Shown here: in pieces, positions 62,502 through 64,000 of the stretch
How the letters are laid out: each line of letters opens with the position of its first letter
Position numbering within the stretch: the stretch's first letter is position 1
Source: Lacibacter cauensis
Lineage (GTDB): Bacteria > Bacteroidota > Bacteroidia > Chitinophagales > Chitinophagaceae
Assembly (NCBI RefSeq): GCF_007830055.1
Contig: NZ_VLLE01000005.1
Span: forward strand, 558,001 to 622,000
Direction of reading: 5' to 3'
DNA: 64,000 nt
Position numbers and translations under genes: made by a program
Notes under the pieces: model-generated
Told to the model about the DNA's origin: nothing
The model's database searches: none
The model's input: the letters and a program-made list of their open reading frames with translations, nothing else

Positions 62502-63119
62502 ATGCTAACGAAAGATATTCAATCGTTTTTTAAAGCTGTCAGGGCGGGTGACGTGGAGAAAGTGTCGGCCTTAATACAGAACGATAAAGCATACGTAACT
62601 GTTTGCTCTGTTTCTCCACCCAAAAAAGACGAAGGGCAGTCTGCATTGCAGGTTGCATTAAAAGCCGGCAACTTTGCTGTTGCCCGTCTACTCATTGAAG
62701 AGGGAGCCGATGTGGATTTTGTAGAAACTTCTACTACAAACGAGTGGAGGATTCCTGTTTTACACGATGCAATCCGGGCAACTATTTTCAGTTCGTACAC
62801 ACTTCAAAAGGATAGTAGCCATTTCGACGATGCATTTGCTGTTTTAGCGTTGCTGTTAAGCAGGAAGGCGAATGTACATGCAACCGATTCGTTTGGTAAT
62901 AACAGTCTTCATCGTGCAATTTTGGATAGCAGGCAAATGATAAACAGTCCGGATGCGGATCTTGAAAACGGTGTTCTGTTACAGCAATTGCGAAGTGTTT
63001 TCAAAGTTCTTATTGCAGCAGGTGCCGATAAAGAGCTGGCAAATGAAAAGCGCCCAAGTGCGAAAGAGCTAATTGAAAATTTTAGAATGGAACAATATCA
63101 TTTGATCGATGATGTATAA
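62502..63119 (+). CDS. Ankyrin repeat protein
   Basis: A 205-residue soluble protein made of ankyrin-type helices: FFKAVRAGDVEKVSALIQND (about 8-28), SALQVALKAGNFAVARLLIEEGADVD (about 47-72, interrupted here by standard loop residues), FAVLALLLSRKANVHATDSFGNNSLHRAI (about 112-142) and VLIAAGADKELAN (about 175-190). Such proteins bind other proteins; the partner is unknown. No signal peptide. Confidence 0.85.
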   Translation: MLTKDIQSFFKAVRAGDVEKVSALIQNDKAYVTVCSVSPPKKDEGQSALQVALKAGNFAVARLLIEEGADVDFVETSTTNEWRIPVLHDAIRATIFSSYTLQKDSSHFDDAFAVLALLLSRKANVHATDSFGNNSLHRAILDSRQMINSPDADLENGVLLQQLRSVFKVLIAAGADKELANEKRPSAKELIENFRMEQYHLIDDV

Positions 63120-63253
63120 ACAGCGGAATCGGTTTCCATATTTGGCAGTAATACTGCTAAGCGATTTTATAAATATGTGATCGGTTGATTAATGTTGTCT
63201 TTCTCTATCAAGTTCAGTAACTGTTGTAAAAGTTTAAATACATTACTTCATGT

Positions 63254-63766
63254 ATGTACAAGTGGGTATTTATTTTTAGTTTCATTTTTTTCGAAAGCTT
63301 TGTTTACTCTGGTTCTTTTGTGCACCGGCTTTGCCAAAGCAACGAAGAACTGTTGTATAGTTTTACATTGAACAGAAGCAGGAAGTCTGTTTGCCTTTGC
63401 AAAGAAAAGGAAGGAGCTTATCTCGTTTATCGGTTTGGAACACCCGATAAAATTGAGTTGCAGTATCCGGAAAAACCGGATCATACTTCTTGGCGTTCGT
63501 TTATATTTTATGGAGAGAAACGATTTGGTGGAAAAGCGAATGCCGGGTTTGGCGATTATTGGTTGTCATTTGAAAATAAGCATGTGCGTTATCGTGTGTA
63601 CGAAACGTGGAATGATGAAGATGGTTCAACAGCAATTGGTGTGGAAGTAACCAGTAATGGAAAGCGGATTTTTCTGAAAGGAGATACTAACAGTAAAGAG
63701 GGAACGCTTCTGCGATTGGATGATGAAGCGAAAAAGATGGTAAACAGCGCTGACGATGAACTGTAG
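63254..63766 (+). CDS. Secreted protein of unknown function
   Basis: A 170-residue protein with a signal peptide (VFIFSFIFFESFVYSGS). The mature part is beta-rich: LLYSFTLNRSRKSVCLCKEK, FRYGTPDKIELQYPE-like strands, YWLSFENKHVRYRVYETW, and a C-terminal VEVTSNGKRIFLKGD. It resembles small secreted Bacteroidota and proteobacterial proteins without known function. No further gene is visible in the last 234 bases of the window. Confidence 0.6.
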   Translation: MYKWVFIFSFIFFESFVYSGSFVHRLCQSNEELLYSFTLNRSRKSVCLCKEKEGAYLVYRFGTPDKIELQYPEKPDHTSWRSFIFYGEKRFGGKANAGFGDYWLSFENKHVRYRVYETWNDEDGSTAIGVEVTSNGKRIFLKGDTNSKEGTLLRLDDEAKKMVNSADDEL

Positions 63767-64000
63767 AAAATACAGCCGCCAATCTTGCTTTCATGTCCAT
63801 CTGTTTGGTTGTTCTGATGTCTTTGTTGCTGATGCAGCTCTTTAAGCTGTTGTTAATTATTGGTAATGGTATTGCTCGCCTGATCATTCAATATTTTTTA
63901 TGCTGCAGCAACAAATTCCACTTATCACGGGCAACTCATTTTTCATTTTCCACTTCATCCGCCCGTTTGCCCTGTACGCACTTTAATCTTTTTCTTACCG

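Overview
The window reads as a chromosomal segment of a Bacteroidota bacterium, most likely of the Chitinophagaceae. The evidence is a predicted type IX secretion sorting domain, Bacteroidota-type families (NUDIX-type AraR, NagB/PIG-L fusion, DUF3667, DUF2490, DUF4256, a GH10 with a carbohydrate-binding module inside the barrel), many lipoproteins, and start codons without clear Shine-Dalgarno sequences. I saw no rRNA, tRNA or CRISPR array.

From 0.6 to 30 kb the window is mostly sugar catabolism. An arabinan-degrading cluster (two GH51 arabinofuranosidases and a GH43 arabinanase) is followed on the other strand by a small DUF4256/YdeI pair, pta-ackA, a seven-PAS histidine kinase, YrdB, a subclass B1 metallo-beta-lactamase and a DUF1349 protein. 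Then comes the arabinose operon (araR-araB-araD-araA-sugar symporter, minus strand), divergent from galM-galK-galT-HAD phosphatase and a NagB/PIG-L fusion. A 17-bp near-palindrome is shared, with one difference, by the region upstream of the arabinanase cluster and the araR/galM divergent region. It is a good candidate AraR operator, linking polymer breakdown outside the cytoplasm, sodium-coupled uptake and the L-arabinose to xylulose-5-phosphate route. Pta-AckA would handle overflow acetate.

From 30 to 48 kb are mostly ordinary genes: YqaE, a UbiD-like decarboxylase, a SET-domain methyltransferase, pdxJ, an APS kinase/TIGR03032/FG-GAP operon, pirin, OsmC, VOC, DUF3667 and an aspartyl protease. 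Repeats and a xylanase occupy 48 to 52 kb: a 180-bp tandem duplication, three 75-bp elements with 12-bp terminal inverted repeats, and a 15-unit 22-bp array.

The most unusual part is 52.2-57 kb, with outliers at 16.0-17.0 and 32.7-33.6 kb. Single AT-rich genes (a serine hydrolase, a small membrane protein, a TPR lipoprotein, unknowns, HEPN-like proteins) sit between long imperfect palindromes of 96-206 bp that end in GTTR. In four cases the first 9-10 bases of a unit are the reverse complement of a sequence at its own 3' end, and the stop codon lies in or next to that sequence. This is the arrangement of integron gene cassettes and attC sites, but no integron integrase is present. A 198-bp sequence is duplicated in front of two units, and a diverged third copy precedes a third. 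A REP/RAYT transposable element has landed inside one unit and cut its gene. I regard this as a dispersed, integrase-less cassette system and the best candidate for something poorly described.

The last part (57-64 kb) holds small lipoproteins and membrane proteins, an erythromycin-esterase-family protein, an S41 protease, an ankyrin protein and unknowns, all on the plus strand.
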